A stretch of 64,000 bases of DNA from a virus (IMGVR_UViG_3300042874_000086:25673-89672); one strand, 5' to 3'. Counted from the stretch's first letter, positions 9,823 through 18,527 are shown. The notes: a model not told the origin generated them from the sequence alone. Made by a program: numbers and translations.

Positions 9823-11094
9823 ATGGCTGATGGATTAGCTCAACCACTAGGACTGTCTGCCACTTCTAATATTGGTACAGTTTTTGCACACTTTAAAAAA
9901 GATAGTACAGTACCTATTATAGGTACGTCCGTACAATCTAATATTGGTACAGTTTTTGCACACTTTAAAAAAGATAGTACAGTACCTATACTAGGTACGT
10001 CCGTACAATCTAATATAGGCTTCCCTAGGGTTTATAATCTGAGGGACGCCTCCTACCTATATATTATCCCTGCCAGTAACTACACCCAGTTTAATTATGT
10101 AAATGATGAAATGTTTATTGGGGTTATATCCTCACATGGTACTTTGTATACCCCCACCCCTACCAATAGAATTGGGTTTTTTATCGATGATTTACAAGAC
10201 GCATTACCTAAGTATTTTGGCCCCAACTCCTATAATGAATCAACCAACAGTGAAACACCTTATGAGGTAGTTACACAAGCAAGCAACAGAGAAGTAAATT
10301 TTGGGGTTATAACAGCGGATAAGACTATAATTTTAGCAATAGAAAATAATAGACTAGATAATATAATTCTAACGTCCCACACGGTACCTACAGAATTTGG
10401 GTGTGTAATATCAGGAGTAGATATAGGGCAGGTAATACCCCCAAATACTACTGTATACCTAATTATTACCGCAAAACTAATGGTAGGGTTGGAGGAAATA
10501 GCTGCGTGGTGCCCTATATACTTTGATAAAGTTACTATCAATGTATTTGTAAATATAACCAGACAACCAACCGTGGTGTACTCTATGTTTCCTGATAGAG
10601 ATTCTTATAAAGAATCTTATACCTTCAAGACAAATATATTTGAATCAACCTCCGGAAGAGAGACCCGCCAAACTACACTAAGTACCCCTAAAGTGGCTAT
10701 TGATTACTCTATCACTACAACTAATGTTAGGGAGACTGGGTTTGTATTAAACAATTTATATACGGGGATAGGCTCTATTATGTATCAACCTTTGTGGGCA
10801 TTTGCTACAACCCTAACTACCGAGGCCATTAATACTAATGTGTTATTGTGTGATACTTACACAGGTGTATTTTCTGTAGATAGTTATTGTGGTGTATACT
10901 TAGACGAGTTTACTGTTATATTGATGCGTATTCAGAATATATCTATAGGTAGTTTAGAATTGACCAAAAATACATCTGCACCCGCGGGGGCTTATGTAGT
11001 ACCTTTAATAGTTGGTACCCCTAATACCTCAGCTGCCTATAATTATAGTGTAAGTACCTCAAGTAAAATAAAAATGTCATTGGTGGAATTATGA
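9823..11094 (+). CDS. Putative tail-tip structural protein with N-terminal tandem repeat
   Basis: 423 residues. Residues ~15-62 consist of two nearly identical 24-residue units (SNIGTVFAHFKKDSTVP..), followed by a third aborted copy SNIG. The rest is beta-rich with Val/Thr/Ile/Tyr strands and resembles no family I can name. It overlaps the next gene by four bases (ATGA), so the two are probably translationally coupled. A virion role is inferred from position. Confidence 0.5.
   Translation: MADGLAQPLGLSATSNIGTVFAHFKKDSTVPIIGTSVQSNIGTVFAHFKKDSTVPILGTSVQSNIGFPRVYNLRDASYLYIIPASNYTQFNYVNDEMFIGVISSHGTLYTPTPTNRIGFFIDDLQDALPKYFGPNSYNESTNSETPYEVVTQASNREVNFGVITADKTIILAIENNRLDNIILTSHTVPTEFGCVISGVDIGQVIPPNTTVYLIITAKLMVGLEEIAAWCPIYFDKVTINVFVNITRQPTVVYSMFPDRDSYKESYTFKTNIFESTSGRETRQTTLSTPKVAIDYSITTTNVRETGFVLNNLYTGIGSIMYQPLWAFATTLTTEAINTNVLLCDTYTGVFSVDSYCGVYLDEFTVILMRIQNISIGSLELTKNTSAPAGAYVVPLIVGTPNTSAAYNYSVSTSSKIKMSLVEL
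9865..10008 (+). repeat. Tandem 72-bp direct repeat (2 copies)
   Basis: Units 9865-9936 and 9937-10008 differ only by a couple of bases around ATTATAGG/ATACTAGG; a third copy breaks off after about 9 bases. The 72-bp length keeps the frame (24 codons), which suggests recent slippage or unequal recombination. Confidence 0.93.
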
Positions 11095-12131
11095 AAAGAA
11101 TATACGTAGACCATTACGACGCTACTGGTTTTATTGCCCCCACCTCTAATGCACTATTTAACAATGCAGAGGCACAGTATAAGATACCGTCTAAATATAT
11201 TATGGGCGCATACTTAGAGTATTTAGGGGAAACTATATCTGACATTTATTTAACTCCAACATCTTCTTTTGTTACTTTTGAGGCTGACATATCTATCGTG
11301 GAGTCTGGGTATTATACACTTAAGGTAACAGCCACATCCGGGAGCTACCAGCTTTACGTAAACGAAGACTTAGTGTTGTCTTCATTTGAAGGTAATGGTG
11401 AGATTACAATACTTATGTATAATGGTATTGCCTCTATTAGATTTAAGTACTTAGGAACTACGGGTTACAATATTACATGGAAAGCCCCAACTAATTCAGT
11501 TTTTGTTAATATTCCGGATACTCAATTACCTGTGTATGGTCGTACAATATTTCCTTTTACTATCTATGACTCTGTAGATGTACAACTACGGAATGAGTAC
11601 AATATTATAGGGGAACTATACCAAAATAGGGTACTAAATAAATTAAAAAAACCTGGTAGGACATTTAAAGTTACCTTAAAACAAGATAATGTTTACGATA
11701 GGCTTACGGTAAAGTATTGGTTTGTATCTACCCGAGGTAAATATAAGTCGTTCTTATTTCCTTCTAATGCGTCAGATTTTATTTTAAAGTCATTACCAGA
11801 AGCTGGGGATTTGTATATAACTATATTAAAGAATTTTTCAACCATAGCTCACGAGTATACCCAAAGATTAATATACATACCCGAGTTACAGTTCATTACT
11901 CCAGTATACTCGGTAGAACCAATTCTAGAGGGGGGCATTGAGTACGAAAAACTAGTAATACCAGACGCAATACCTAGTGACGTAGGTTCATGTAATATAC
12001 AGTTAATGTTCCTTTGTAGATTAGACACAGATACCCTATCTTTTGAGTTGGAAGATATTAACTTTAGCTCTTGTGATTTTACTATAAAAGAATTATCAAA
12101 CGATAATCAATTATTAAGAATATTTACTTGA
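11091..12131 (+). CDS. Tail-tip protein with PA14-like insert (distal tail region)
   Basis: 346 residues. Residues ~35-135 (SGYYTLKVTATSGSYQLYVN, then ITILMYNGIASIRFKYLG) look like a PA14/GLEYA-type carbohydrate-binding domain. The C-terminal half (FKVTLKQ.., YWFVSTRGKYKSFLFPS, FLCRLDTDTLSFEL) matches the pattern of phage proteins encoded just before the BR0599-type hub component, where residues of the RGKYxSFLFP kind recur. It probably builds the distal tail and may bind surface glycan. It overlaps the preceding gene by four bases. Confidence 0.55.
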   Translation: MKRIYVDHYDATGFIAPTSNALFNNAEAQYKIPSKYIMGAYLEYLGETISDIYLTPTSSFVTFEADISIVESGYYTLKVTATSGSYQLYVNEDLVLSSFEGNGEITILMYNGIASIRFKYLGTTGYNITWKAPTNSVFVNIPDTQLPVYGRTIFPFTIYDSVDVQLRNEYNIIGELYQNRVLNKLKKPGRTFKVTLKQDNVYDRLTVKYWFVSTRGKYKSFLFPSNASDFILKSLPEAGDLYITILKNFSTIAHEYTQRLIYIPELQFITPVYSVEPILEGGIEYEKLVIPDAIPSDVGSCNIQLMFLCRLDTDTLSFELEDINFSSCDFTIKELSNDNQLLRIFT

Positions 12132-12140
12132 GGGAATAAT

Positions 12141-12875
12141 GTGGATTTATACAAAGTAAGCTTATTTAACAATACCTACTATTATTCCTCTGGGGTAGAT
12201 GTTACATTTTTAGGGACTCCTTACGTAGGTAAACCCATAAACCGAACCGAAATAACAGTAGAATTACAAGATTCGGATATAAGAATAACCGCCCCCTTAA
12301 ACTTAGAGCCTTTTTCAGTCTATATTACAGCTTCTCCCTCTTCAGATATGAGCCTAACCTTATATGATTATGATTCAGGGTTTGAAATGTTTTCGGGTAT
12401 TTTAATATCACTCACTTATAAAATTGACACTGGGGTTGTTGACTTAAAATTTCAGAAGAAGGAATCGTTTTTTGATAGTGAAGTTCCATATAGAACCTAT
12501 GGTACTTTATGTTCTTTTGATTTATACTCAGCGGAGTGTGGGGTCCAAAAAGCAGATAACCAAATAGTAACAGCCACCTTCACGCTTGCTGAGGATAGAC
12601 GCTCTGTTACAGTACCTGGCATATCTGGTATACTAGATAATACATACCGATACGGGGTTGTTGGTACCGATACCGGGGAAACTTCCTTCATAATCAGTCA
12701 AGTAGGAACTACGGTTGTATTTGATACACCTTTATTCATAATTCCATCTTCCATATATTTAATAAAAGGGTGTGATAAATCATTTAGTGGTTGTGGGAGT
12801 AATTTTAATAATTCTATTAGGTATGGGGGATTCCCTGTTATACCCGCAAAAAATCCAGTTACGGAGTCTATCTAA
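12141..12875 (+). CDS. BR0599/GTA-type baseplate hub protein
   Basis: 244 residues, starting at GTG after GAGGG; an overlapping ATG two bases upstream is out of frame. The C terminus has the hallmark of the phage BR0599 / gene-transfer-agent hub family: CDKSFSGCGSNFNNSIRYGGFPVIPAKNP, with paired Cys and the RYGGFP signature. The earlier SAECGV motif fits the same family. These proteins lie at the tail tip between the distal tail protein and the central hub. The stop overlaps the next start by one base. It contains an exact match to the early-region palindrome at 12482. Confidence 0.8.
   Translation: MDLYKVSLFNNTYYYSSGVDVTFLGTPYVGKPINRTEITVELQDSDIRITAPLNLEPFSVYITASPSSDMSLTLYDYDSGFEMFSGILISLTYKIDTGVVDLKFQKKESFFDSEVPYRTYGTLCSFDLYSAECGVQKADNQIVTATFTLAEDRRSVTVPGISGILDNTYRYGVVGTDTGETSFIISQVGTTVVFDTPLFIIPSSIYLIKGCDKSFSGCGSNFNNSIRYGGFPVIPAKNPVTESI
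12482..12497 (+). repeat. Early-region-type palindrome inside tail gene
   Basis: AGTTCCATATAGAACC is identical to the copy at 50340 and fits the AGTTCYAYRTRGAAC consensus, but here it is coding sequence (EVPYRTYG) of the BR0599-type gene. It may be chance or a decoy/operator site. Confidence 0.5.
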
Positions 12876-13099
12876 TGCCATGGCTTTTAATTTTTACCAT
12901 TGTTCTTTTGGTTGTTTCTTACTTATTTGCCCCTACCCCCGATGTACCTACGATGAGTCCGGCTGGTTTAGATGAGTTTTCAATACCAGAGAATAATACC
13001 TATAAGGCGGTACCAAAAGTGTATGGTACGGTATACTTAAAGGGTAATTGCATCTATTATGGTAATTTAACATCATTAGCAATAACAAAATGTGCATAG
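12875..13099 (+). CDS. N-terminal segment of central tail hub, separated by in-frame TAG
   Basis: 74 residues: an apolar N terminus (PWLLIFTIVLLVVSYLFAP), then the linker and strand pattern AGLDEFSIPEN..KAVPKVYGTVYLKGNCIYYGN that normally begins the single-chain GTA-type tail hub. The stop is TAG (13097-13099). The following ORF is in the same frame, and reading through would give CA-X-KDFKMGKSGGCQVVGYSYFL, where homologues run on without a break. The downstream ORF also has its own AAGGA SD, so two separate polypeptides are possible. Confidence 0.7.
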   Translation: MPWLLIFTIVLLVVSYLFAPTPDVPTMSPAGLDEFSIPENNTYKAVPKVYGTVYLKGNCIYYGNLTSLAITKCA

Positions 13100-13111
13100 A
13101 AGGATTTTAAA

Positions 13112-15358
13112 ATGGGCAAGAGTGGTGGGTGCCAGGTAGTCGGTTACAGTTATTTTCTAGATATGGCTTATGCATTTTGTGATTATACCGACCACATACT
13201 TGGCTTTTATCTTCAGGAGAATAATGTAGTCAGTCTCAATCTTTCTAATAATGGGCAGACGTTTACAACACCAACGGGGATTAAATCAGAGCTGGGGGGT
13301 TCTTTAGGTGCTGACGCCGTCGTTACTTACTACTCCGGTACCCAGACCACATCAGACCCTTATTTAGAGTTGAAATCGGGCAAGGCATTAGCATACCATA
13401 ATGTGTGTTACTTGGTATTTAAACAAGCATTTATAGGGGATAATGTACGTACTGTACCTACCTATGGAGTACTTCTAGAACGAACTGGGATATTATCTGC
13501 CAGTTCTTTACCTAATTATGCTACCTATAGTAAAATAATGGGTACTAAGGTAATTAGTTCTTTTTCTTACACACAAAGTTCTAGTAGCACTGGTTCTATC
13601 CCCTTAGCGGAGTTACAAAGTAGTGTTGGATGGCTTAGCCAAAGGGCAAGAGTTGTTGGTAATGAGTTATTGGTCGATATAGCTACAGCTAACCCCGCTT
13701 ATATTATTTACGATATTTTAGTAACACTACTTAAAGTAAATCCATCTTTAATAGATACTACCTCCTTCAGTACTGCTGCTGAAACTTTATATAATGAGAA
13801 ACTTGGTATTAATATAGTCTTATCCTCTTCTAAGAAGGGGGTGGACTGGATTAATGAAATACTTCGGTATGCTAGTGGAATTGTTTATTTTAATACTAAC
13901 ATAGGAAAGTATACTATAAAGTTATTTAGAAGTGATTATATAAGTAGTGACCTATTGGAGGTATCTATTGACAACGCTAATTCGATAGAATTCGAAAGAC
14001 CCTCTAGAGCTAACTTACCAAACACTTTTACTATTAAATACGCTAATATTACTGGTACTGGAGTCCCCAAAAAAGATTCATTAACACTTACTAACTATGC
14101 TAATCTAACTATTGCCGGGTTTATAAAGAATATGGAGGTAGACTTTACTTGTGTAAATACAGATGAGGCTTTAGAGTACTTAGCGAGTTTATATTTTAAA
14201 AAGTTATCTTATCCACTAGCTACAATAAAGTTCAAGATTAATATATTAGACGCTATGTACTTACAAATAGGGGAGACCTTTTCGTTTTATCACGAGACAT
14301 TAACAAGTACTGGGTCTATAATATTTAGGGTCTTAAAAGTTACTGGTGATTCATCTAAGGAGCCATACCTTACTATAGAGGCGATTGAGGACATCTTTCA
14401 TGTAGGGGAGGTTGTATCAATACATAATAGTGTATCACTGGTGCTTCCTCCCCTACTCTCCTTATACCAGCCCCCCGACAAGATGAAATTTTTTGACTGT
14501 ACCCCAGAGAGTGGTACCTACCGGGGGGTATACGTTGCCACCCATTACACCAATCCACCAGGGTCTGTAATTAGAAATTTAGTTGCGGTAGAGCCTAATC
14601 AGTCACAAATAACATTTCAATCTTGGGGGTATGGGGAAGTAATAAATATTCAGAATTACTCTGATGAATCTGTTGATTATGACTTAATTATTACCATTAC
14701 AGACCCTTATGAGTCTTTACAGGAAATACTCGGAACATCTGCGGATTTACAACGGAATGTTTACACCGCGTATTGGGGGAATGAGGGAATATCGTATAAA
14801 ACCTGTATTTTAGTTGATGTTGGTGTATATGAGATTAAAGGAATAATTAGAGGCGCAATGGGGTCTAAAACTGCCCACTCTATCGGCGAAGAATTCTGGG
14901 TAACCCCAGTATCTGCTAATCAGCTACGTCCACTACCTATTGTATCTATTACCCCAACTATTTCAGTATACGCGGAAAATAGTGTTGGGACCTCCCCAAG
15001 TATTTCAAGCACGTATACTTATAATTATTCTTTGGAAACCCCATACCCTCCCAACTCTTTGAGGGTTACCCCTATGGTTGGGTACGCCAATTTATTGTGG
15101 TCTCCTTGTGTAAGACTTGCTGGTGCTAACTACAGAAACTGTGATACTATAGTAGCGGGGCATGACGAGGGGGTTGTTGAGGGTTCCTTTAAGATATATA
15201 AAGACAACGTTTATGTTACAACCATTATCCCAAAAACCTCGGATACTTTTATTAGTTATCAAGTGACACAAACTGGAACTTGGGCTATTAGTACTGTTGT
15301 TGGTTCTTTTGAATCAGTTAAAGTTACCAGCGTAGTGTCTAGTGGTGATATTTTATAA
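13112..15358 (+). CDS. Central tail hub / phage tail protein (GTA gp15-like)
   Basis: 748 residues. The start (GYSYFLDMAYAFCDYTDHILGFYL) is the point at which known hub proteins resume after the YGTV..NCIYYG module found here in the preceding ORF. Later segments (ANPAYIIYDILVTLL, the GVDWINEILRYASGIVYFNTNIGKYTIKLFR region, and a fibronectin-like C terminus) fit the tail hub that forms the tail-tip cone and often binds the tape measure. The ATG is preceded by AAGGA at good distance. It lies in frame with the 74-residue ORF. Confidence 0.8.
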   Translation: MGKSGGCQVVGYSYFLDMAYAFCDYTDHILGFYLQENNVVSLNLSNNGQTFTTPTGIKSELGGSLGADAVVTYYSGTQTTSDPYLELKSGKALAYHNVCYLVFKQAFIGDNVRTVPTYGVLLERTGILSASSLPNYATYSKIMGTKVISSFSYTQSSSSTGSIPLAELQSSVGWLSQRARVVGNELLVDIATANPAYIIYDILVTLLKVNPSLIDTTSFSTAAETLYNEKLGINIVLSSSKKGVDWINEILRYASGIVYFNTNIGKYTIKLFRSDYISSDLLEVSIDNANSIEFERPSRANLPNTFTIKYANITGTGVPKKDSLTLTNYANLTIAGFIKNMEVDFTCVNTDEALEYLASLYFKKLSYPLATIKFKINILDAMYLQIGETFSFYHETLTSTGSIIFRVLKVTGDSSKEPYLTIEAIEDIFHVGEVVSIHNSVSLVLPPLLSLYQPPDKMKFFDCTPESGTYRGVYVATHYTNPPGSVIRNLVAVEPNQSQITFQSWGYGEVINIQNYSDESVDYDLIITITDPYESLQEILGTSADLQRNVYTAYWGNEGISYKTCILVDVGVYEIKGIIRGAMGSKTAHSIGEEFWVTPVSANQLRPLPIVSITPTISVYAENSVGTSPSISSTYTYNYSLETPYPPNSLRVTPMVGYANLLWSPCVRLAGANYRNCDTIVAGHDEGVVEGSFKIYKDNVYVTTIIPKTSDTFISYQVTQTGTWAISTVVGSFESVKVTSVVSSGDIL

Positions 15359-15363
15359 ATAAA

Positions 15364-15372
15364 ACGATTATA
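15364..15372 (+). promoter_or_regulatory. Late-promoter-like motif ACGATTATA
   Basis: Located in the 38-base gap after the hub gene, 24 bases before the fibre ATG (SD AAGAGGT). It matches the motif before the tape measure gene. Confidence 0.4.
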
Positions 15373-15396
15373 ACAATAATACTAAGAGGTAATTAA

Positions 15397-16083
15397 ATGG
15401 CACTTTTGGCTAATGGGTTAGAGACCCTCGAAATAGGGGCAACTGCTTGGCGGTTGATTGTAAATGCTAACATAGAGAAACTTTATAGTAAAACTGAATG
15501 TGATACTAAGTACGTAGCAAAAGCTGGTAGTACTATGACGGGGCTTCTAGTCCTATCCGCAAACCCATCTGCTCCCTTAGGGGCAGCTACAAAACAGTAT
15601 GTGGACGATAAAGTTACTTTAGAGAATATTCAAGATTTGCTGGGGTCTTCTTTTGTAAACTCAACTTCTATTGATTGTAGTTATAATGATATTAGTAATA
15701 ACTGGGTATTTTCTGTTATATTTGGGACAACATCTACTACCGTAGCTACCGGAAATCATAAACATAATAATATGTACTCGGTTACCATGTCCTCGGACCT
15801 ATCCCCCTCCAATATGGATATATATGATAACTTTTATATTACTCTAGGGGCTAGTATAGCAGTCAATAATCCTACCAACCATTCAGTAGGACAAACAGGT
15901 AAAGTGGTATTCAAACAAGATGTTACTGGGGCCAGGGTAGTTACTTGGGGTTCTTATTACTTATTTCCCGGGGGAACCGAGCCTACTTTATCAACTGTGG
16001 CAAATGCTGTAGATACCTTTAGTTATTTTGTACTTTCTTCTACAGAGATTCTAATTACTAACATTAATTTAGCGATGTCTTAA
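15397..16083 (+). CDS. Small tail fibre protein
   Basis: 228 residues. Residues ~45-72 hold the classic fibre repeat AGSTMTGLLVLSANPSAPLGAATKQYVDDKV, found in lambda Stf-like and other tail fibres. A His-containing TGNHKHN segment follows, as in many fibre shafts. The C-terminal half (GKVVFKQDVTGARVVTWGS.. through VANAVDTFSYFV) resembles a common beta-rich fibre tip. It is probably a trimeric fibre attached to the hub encoded immediately upstream. Confidence 0.75.
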   Translation: MALLANGLETLEIGATAWRLIVNANIEKLYSKTECDTKYVAKAGSTMTGLLVLSANPSAPLGAATKQYVDDKVTLENIQDLLGSSFVNSTSIDCSYNDISNNWVFSVIFGTTSTTVATGNHKHNNMYSVTMSSDLSPSNMDIYDNFYITLGASIAVNNPTNHSVGQTGKVVFKQDVTGARVVTWGSYYLFPGGTEPTLSTVANAVDTFSYFVLSSTEILITNINLAMS

Positions 16084-16087
16084 TAGG

Positions 16088-16723
16088 ATGAATACTTTTA
16101 TCAGAATACTTAATTATACAAAGTGTTTATGGTCGAAATATAATCCGTTTGACTTAAATGATGAATTTATAGGTATTAATGAACATCTTATAAACGTTTA
16201 TAATAAAGTTGTAGGTATAGAAAATGCAATTATTATAGAGTTGGAAACTTATAAACAAGAACGATTATATTATCATAACTTAGTAGAAGCTATTGGTGAT
16301 GTTTCTCCCGACATGTTATGGGCTAAGAATTTAGATGGTAAATATATTTATGCAAATAATGCAATAAAAAATGGACTACTGCTAGACCATGACCCAATTG
16401 GTAAAGATGATGTCACCTTAGCACTGGCCGCTAAGGAAAGATTTGGTGAAGAAAACCACACTTTCGGGGAACTTTGTGCCGACTCCGACACAATTACTTT
16501 GACAGCATTAAAAGAATGCTCTTTTTGGGAGTACGGGAAAGTTAAGGGCAGTGACTTACACTTACTGGTAAAAAAGAAACCACTCTATGTTGATGGTGAA
16601 TTGTATGGAACTGTAGGTAGTGGGAGGGATATAACAGATTTAGTTATATTATCTAACACAGTTAATAATAATTGCTCTACTTATACATCTTTTTTTGATA
16701 TCTTAGAAAAATATAAATTTTAG
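16088..16723 (+). CDS. PAS-domain protein of unknown role
   Basis: 211 residues. Residues ~72-190 form a PAS fold: VSPDMLWAKNLDGKYIYANNAIKNGLL, then a conserved IGKDD turn, WEYGKVKGSDLHLLVKKKPLYVDGELYGTVGSGRDITD, the last part being the typical PAS exit motif. There is no kinase, GGDEF or DNA-binding domain. The N-terminal ~70 residues are helical, the rest of the C terminus short. It sits between the tail fibre and the holin candidate, so it may sense a small molecule or potential to influence lysis or infection, but that is inference. The stop is TAG. Confidence 0.75.
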   Translation: MNTFIRILNYTKCLWSKYNPFDLNDEFIGINEHLINVYNKVVGIENAIIIELETYKQERLYYHNLVEAIGDVSPDMLWAKNLDGKYIYANNAIKNGLLLDHDPIGKDDVTLALAAKERFGEENHTFGELCADSDTITLTALKECSFWEYGKVKGSDLHLLVKKKPLYVDGELYGTVGSGRDITDLVILSNTVNNNCSTYTSFFDILEKYKF

Positions 16724-16731
16724 GGGTGAAC

Positions 16732-17007
16732 ATGTCAGTTGGGTCTTGGGATGAGTTAAAATTTTATCTTACTAAAACAATAGATGAGATAAAATCAGAC
16801 CTTCATTATATACGCAAAGAACAGTTGGATACTAGAGAAAAACTCACAAATGTTTCTGCACAACTCCAAGGGCTTGATATCATTAAAACAGACTTACATG
16901 TGGTACAAGAAAAAGTTACAATTATCCAAACCAAGTTACTTGTGGGGGTTGCTATAGTAGGTGTGGTTGCTTCTGCAATCGTGCAATGGCTTGGAAGATT
17001 ATTTTAA
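16732..17007 (+). CDS. XhlA-like holin or holin accessory protein
   Basis: 91 residues from the ATG at 16732; AGGGG lies before it, and the in-frame GTG at 16726 is too close to that SD. A long amphipathic coiled coil (residues ~5-65) is followed by one C-terminal membrane segment (LLVGVAIVGVVASAIVQWLG) and a basic tail RLF. This is the XhlA/haemolysin-type arrangement of phage lysis cassettes. Two M15 peptidase genes downstream support a lysis role. Confidence 0.65.
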   Translation: MSVGSWDELKFYLTKTIDEIKSDLHYIRKEQLDTREKLTNVSAQLQGLDIIKTDLHVVQEKVTIIQTKLLVGVAIVGVVASAIVQWLGRLF

Positions 17008-17016
17008 GGAACTACG

Positions 17017-17415
17017 ATGGATATAGTATATACCCAATGGGAATTTGTTAAAAATATTAGTAAACTTTTAACATTTATTGAGGGGTCTAATTTTATGGTA
17101 ACCTTAGGGGAAGCTTATAGGCCCTATGAATTACATTTGTTATATCTTCACGGGTTATCCGTAGAGGAGTATGGAGACTCACTTAATTTCGTACCCACTA
17201 AGCAAAAAGCCCGTACAAAAACTTCAAAGCACCTTAAACGTCTAGCTATTGACTTTAACTTCTTTATTAAAAACGATAATGGTGAGTACGATTTGACTTA
17301 TGATACTTACTTGTTGACCTTAATAGGTGAGTACTGGGAAACTCTAAATGAAAATAATGTGTGGGGCGGTTTTTGGAAACACCCAGACCCTACCCACTTT
17401 CAAATGTCATACTAA
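17017..17415 (+). CDS. Endolysin, M15 peptidase (L-Ala-D-Glu or D,D-peptidase type)
   Basis: 132 residues, the length of T5-like M15 endolysins. The zinc-site motifs are visible: SKHLKRLAIDFNFF (~residues 69-82, H and D ligands) and WGGFWKHPDPTHFQM at the C terminus, with the last His. GEAYRPYE is the typical N-terminal motif. No signal peptide is present, so release needs a holin, consistent with the preceding gene. Confidence 0.85.
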   Translation: MDIVYTQWEFVKNISKLLTFIEGSNFMVTLGEAYRPYELHLLYLHGLSVEEYGDSLNFVPTKQKARTKTSKHLKRLAIDFNFFIKNDNGEYDLTYDTYLLTLIGEYWETLNENNVWGGFWKHPDPTHFQMSY

Positions 17416-17425
17416 AGGGAAATAT

Positions 17426-17653
17426 ATGAAAAATTTTATTATACTTAGGTTAATTAATATGTTATTAGGTAGGGATACCTATGATGTTATTTTTAAGCTT
17501 GTATTTAATTTAGCCACAACCCAAAGCACTGGGGAAGAGAAAAAGACTAAAGTTAAAGAATCTTTAAAAGACCTTAGACTGGACGTAAAAGACTCTGTAA
17601 TAAATTTAGCAATTGAACTAGCAGTTGCCCAATTAACTTTAAAGGATAAATAA
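17426..17653 (+). CDS. Small lysis-cassette protein, unknown
   Basis: 75 residues from the ATG at 17426 behind AAAGGGAAA. It has a moderately apolar N terminus, a charged middle (GEEKKTKVKESLKDLRLDVKDS) and a helical end. It lies between the two peptidase genes and its stop overlaps the next ATG (TAATG). No family recognised. Confidence 0.6.
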   Translation: MKNFIILRLINMLLGRDTYDVIFKLVFNLATTQSTGEEKKTKVKESLKDLRLDVKDSVINLAIELAVAQLTLKDK

Positions 17654-18072
17654 TGGCTATTGTTGCTGCAGTTTGTGACTCTTACTTAAAAGAATTGTAT
17701 GAAGGTACCCACGTAGCTACCGACAATTACTACATAGCTTTATACTTGGACACTGCTAACTTGGGGAGTACTACCACAAGTTACTCAATTACTGATGAGA
17801 CCTCTGGAACGGGGTATACTGCCGGGGGGCAACTACTGGTTGGGTTTAATACACTTATAGACTCGGGCGTATCTATTTTAGATTTTAGCACTGACGCGGT
17901 GTGGTCAGTATCTACAATAACCGCTGCCGGGGCACTGATATATAACTCAACAAAATCCAATAAAGCCGTTGCAGTGCTAGATTTTGCTGGGAATGTATCC
18001 TCGGTTGATGGCGATTTTATTGTTGAATTTCCGCTTCCTACCTCTACAGCTGGATTAATAAGGATTTCATAA
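17653..18072 (+). CDS. Conserved phage virion-associated protein
   Basis: 139 residues. The pattern of an N-terminal helix, then YYIALYLDTANLGSTTTSYS, SGTGYTAGGQLL, and GALIYNSTKSNKAVAVLDFAG is one I recognise from many tailed phages, where it is annotated hypothetical or structural. It is beta-sandwich-like and likely a small virion protein. Both ends overlap neighbours (TAATG), so it is translated as part of the lysis/structural operon. Confidence 0.6.
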   Translation: MAIVAAVCDSYLKELYEGTHVATDNYYIALYLDTANLGSTTTSYSITDETSGTGYTAGGQLLVGFNTLIDSGVSILDFSTDAVWSVSTITAAGALIYNSTKSNKAVAVLDFAGNVSSVDGDFIVEFPLPTSTAGLIRIS

Positions 18073-18497
18073 TGCCAGCCTTTGGGTCATCTTCACAACA
18101 ACGTTTACAAAAGGTACACCCCGACTTAGTTAAGGTTATGAACGAAGCTATCAAACATATTGATTTTTCAATTATGTTTGGTTACCGCTCCCCAGAAGAA
18201 CAATTAGAGTTATTTAAAAAAGGTCGTTCATTCCTAAAAGGAAAATGGGTAATTACTAGCAAGAAATCTGTCGTTACATATATGGACGGTACTACTAAAA
18301 AATCAAACCATAACTTCAGTCCCGCTAGAGCAGTTGATATTATGCCTTACCCGTTCCTTCAAAGTTACTGGAAAGACTCTAAAATTTGGTATGAGTACTC
18401 CGAGGCTATTAAAAAAGCTGCCGATACTATTGGTGTAAAAATAGTTTGGGGCGGGGATTGGAAAATGTTTGACGCCCCACATTTTGAGTTAGTCTAA
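18072..18497 (+). CDS. Second M15 peptidase (VanY/CwlK-like endolysin)
   Basis: 141 residues. MFGYRSPEEQLELFKKGRSF is the typical M15_4 N-terminal motif; SNHNFSPARAVDIMPYP holds the H and D zinc ligands and WGGDWKMFDAPHFEL the terminal His. It therefore looks catalytically intact, like the 132-residue peptidase 650 bases upstream, to which it is only distantly similar. Two endolysins in one cassette may differ in cross-link specificity, or one may be replacing the other. Confidence 0.85.
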   Translation: MPAFGSSSQQRLQKVHPDLVKVMNEAIKHIDFSIMFGYRSPEEQLELFKKGRSFLKGKWVITSKKSVVTYMDGTTKKSNHNFSPARAVDIMPYPFLQSYWKDSKIWYEYSEAIKKAADTIGVKIVWGGDWKMFDAPHFELV

Positions 18498-18518
18498 ATC
18501 CACAGCTAGTTAATCCAT

Positions 18519-18527
18519 ACGATTATT
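18519..18527 (+). promoter_or_regulatory. Late-promoter-like motif ACGATTATT
   Basis: In the 69-base gap before the 641-residue structural gene, 39 bases before its ATG. The same gap has two direct copies of CTAGTTAAT (about 18507 and 18543). Confidence 0.38.

Noticed and set aside
12772-12975. 67-codon + strand ORF overlapping the hub N-terminal gene
   Set aside because: It overlaps two conserved frames and has no SD or recognisable feature.
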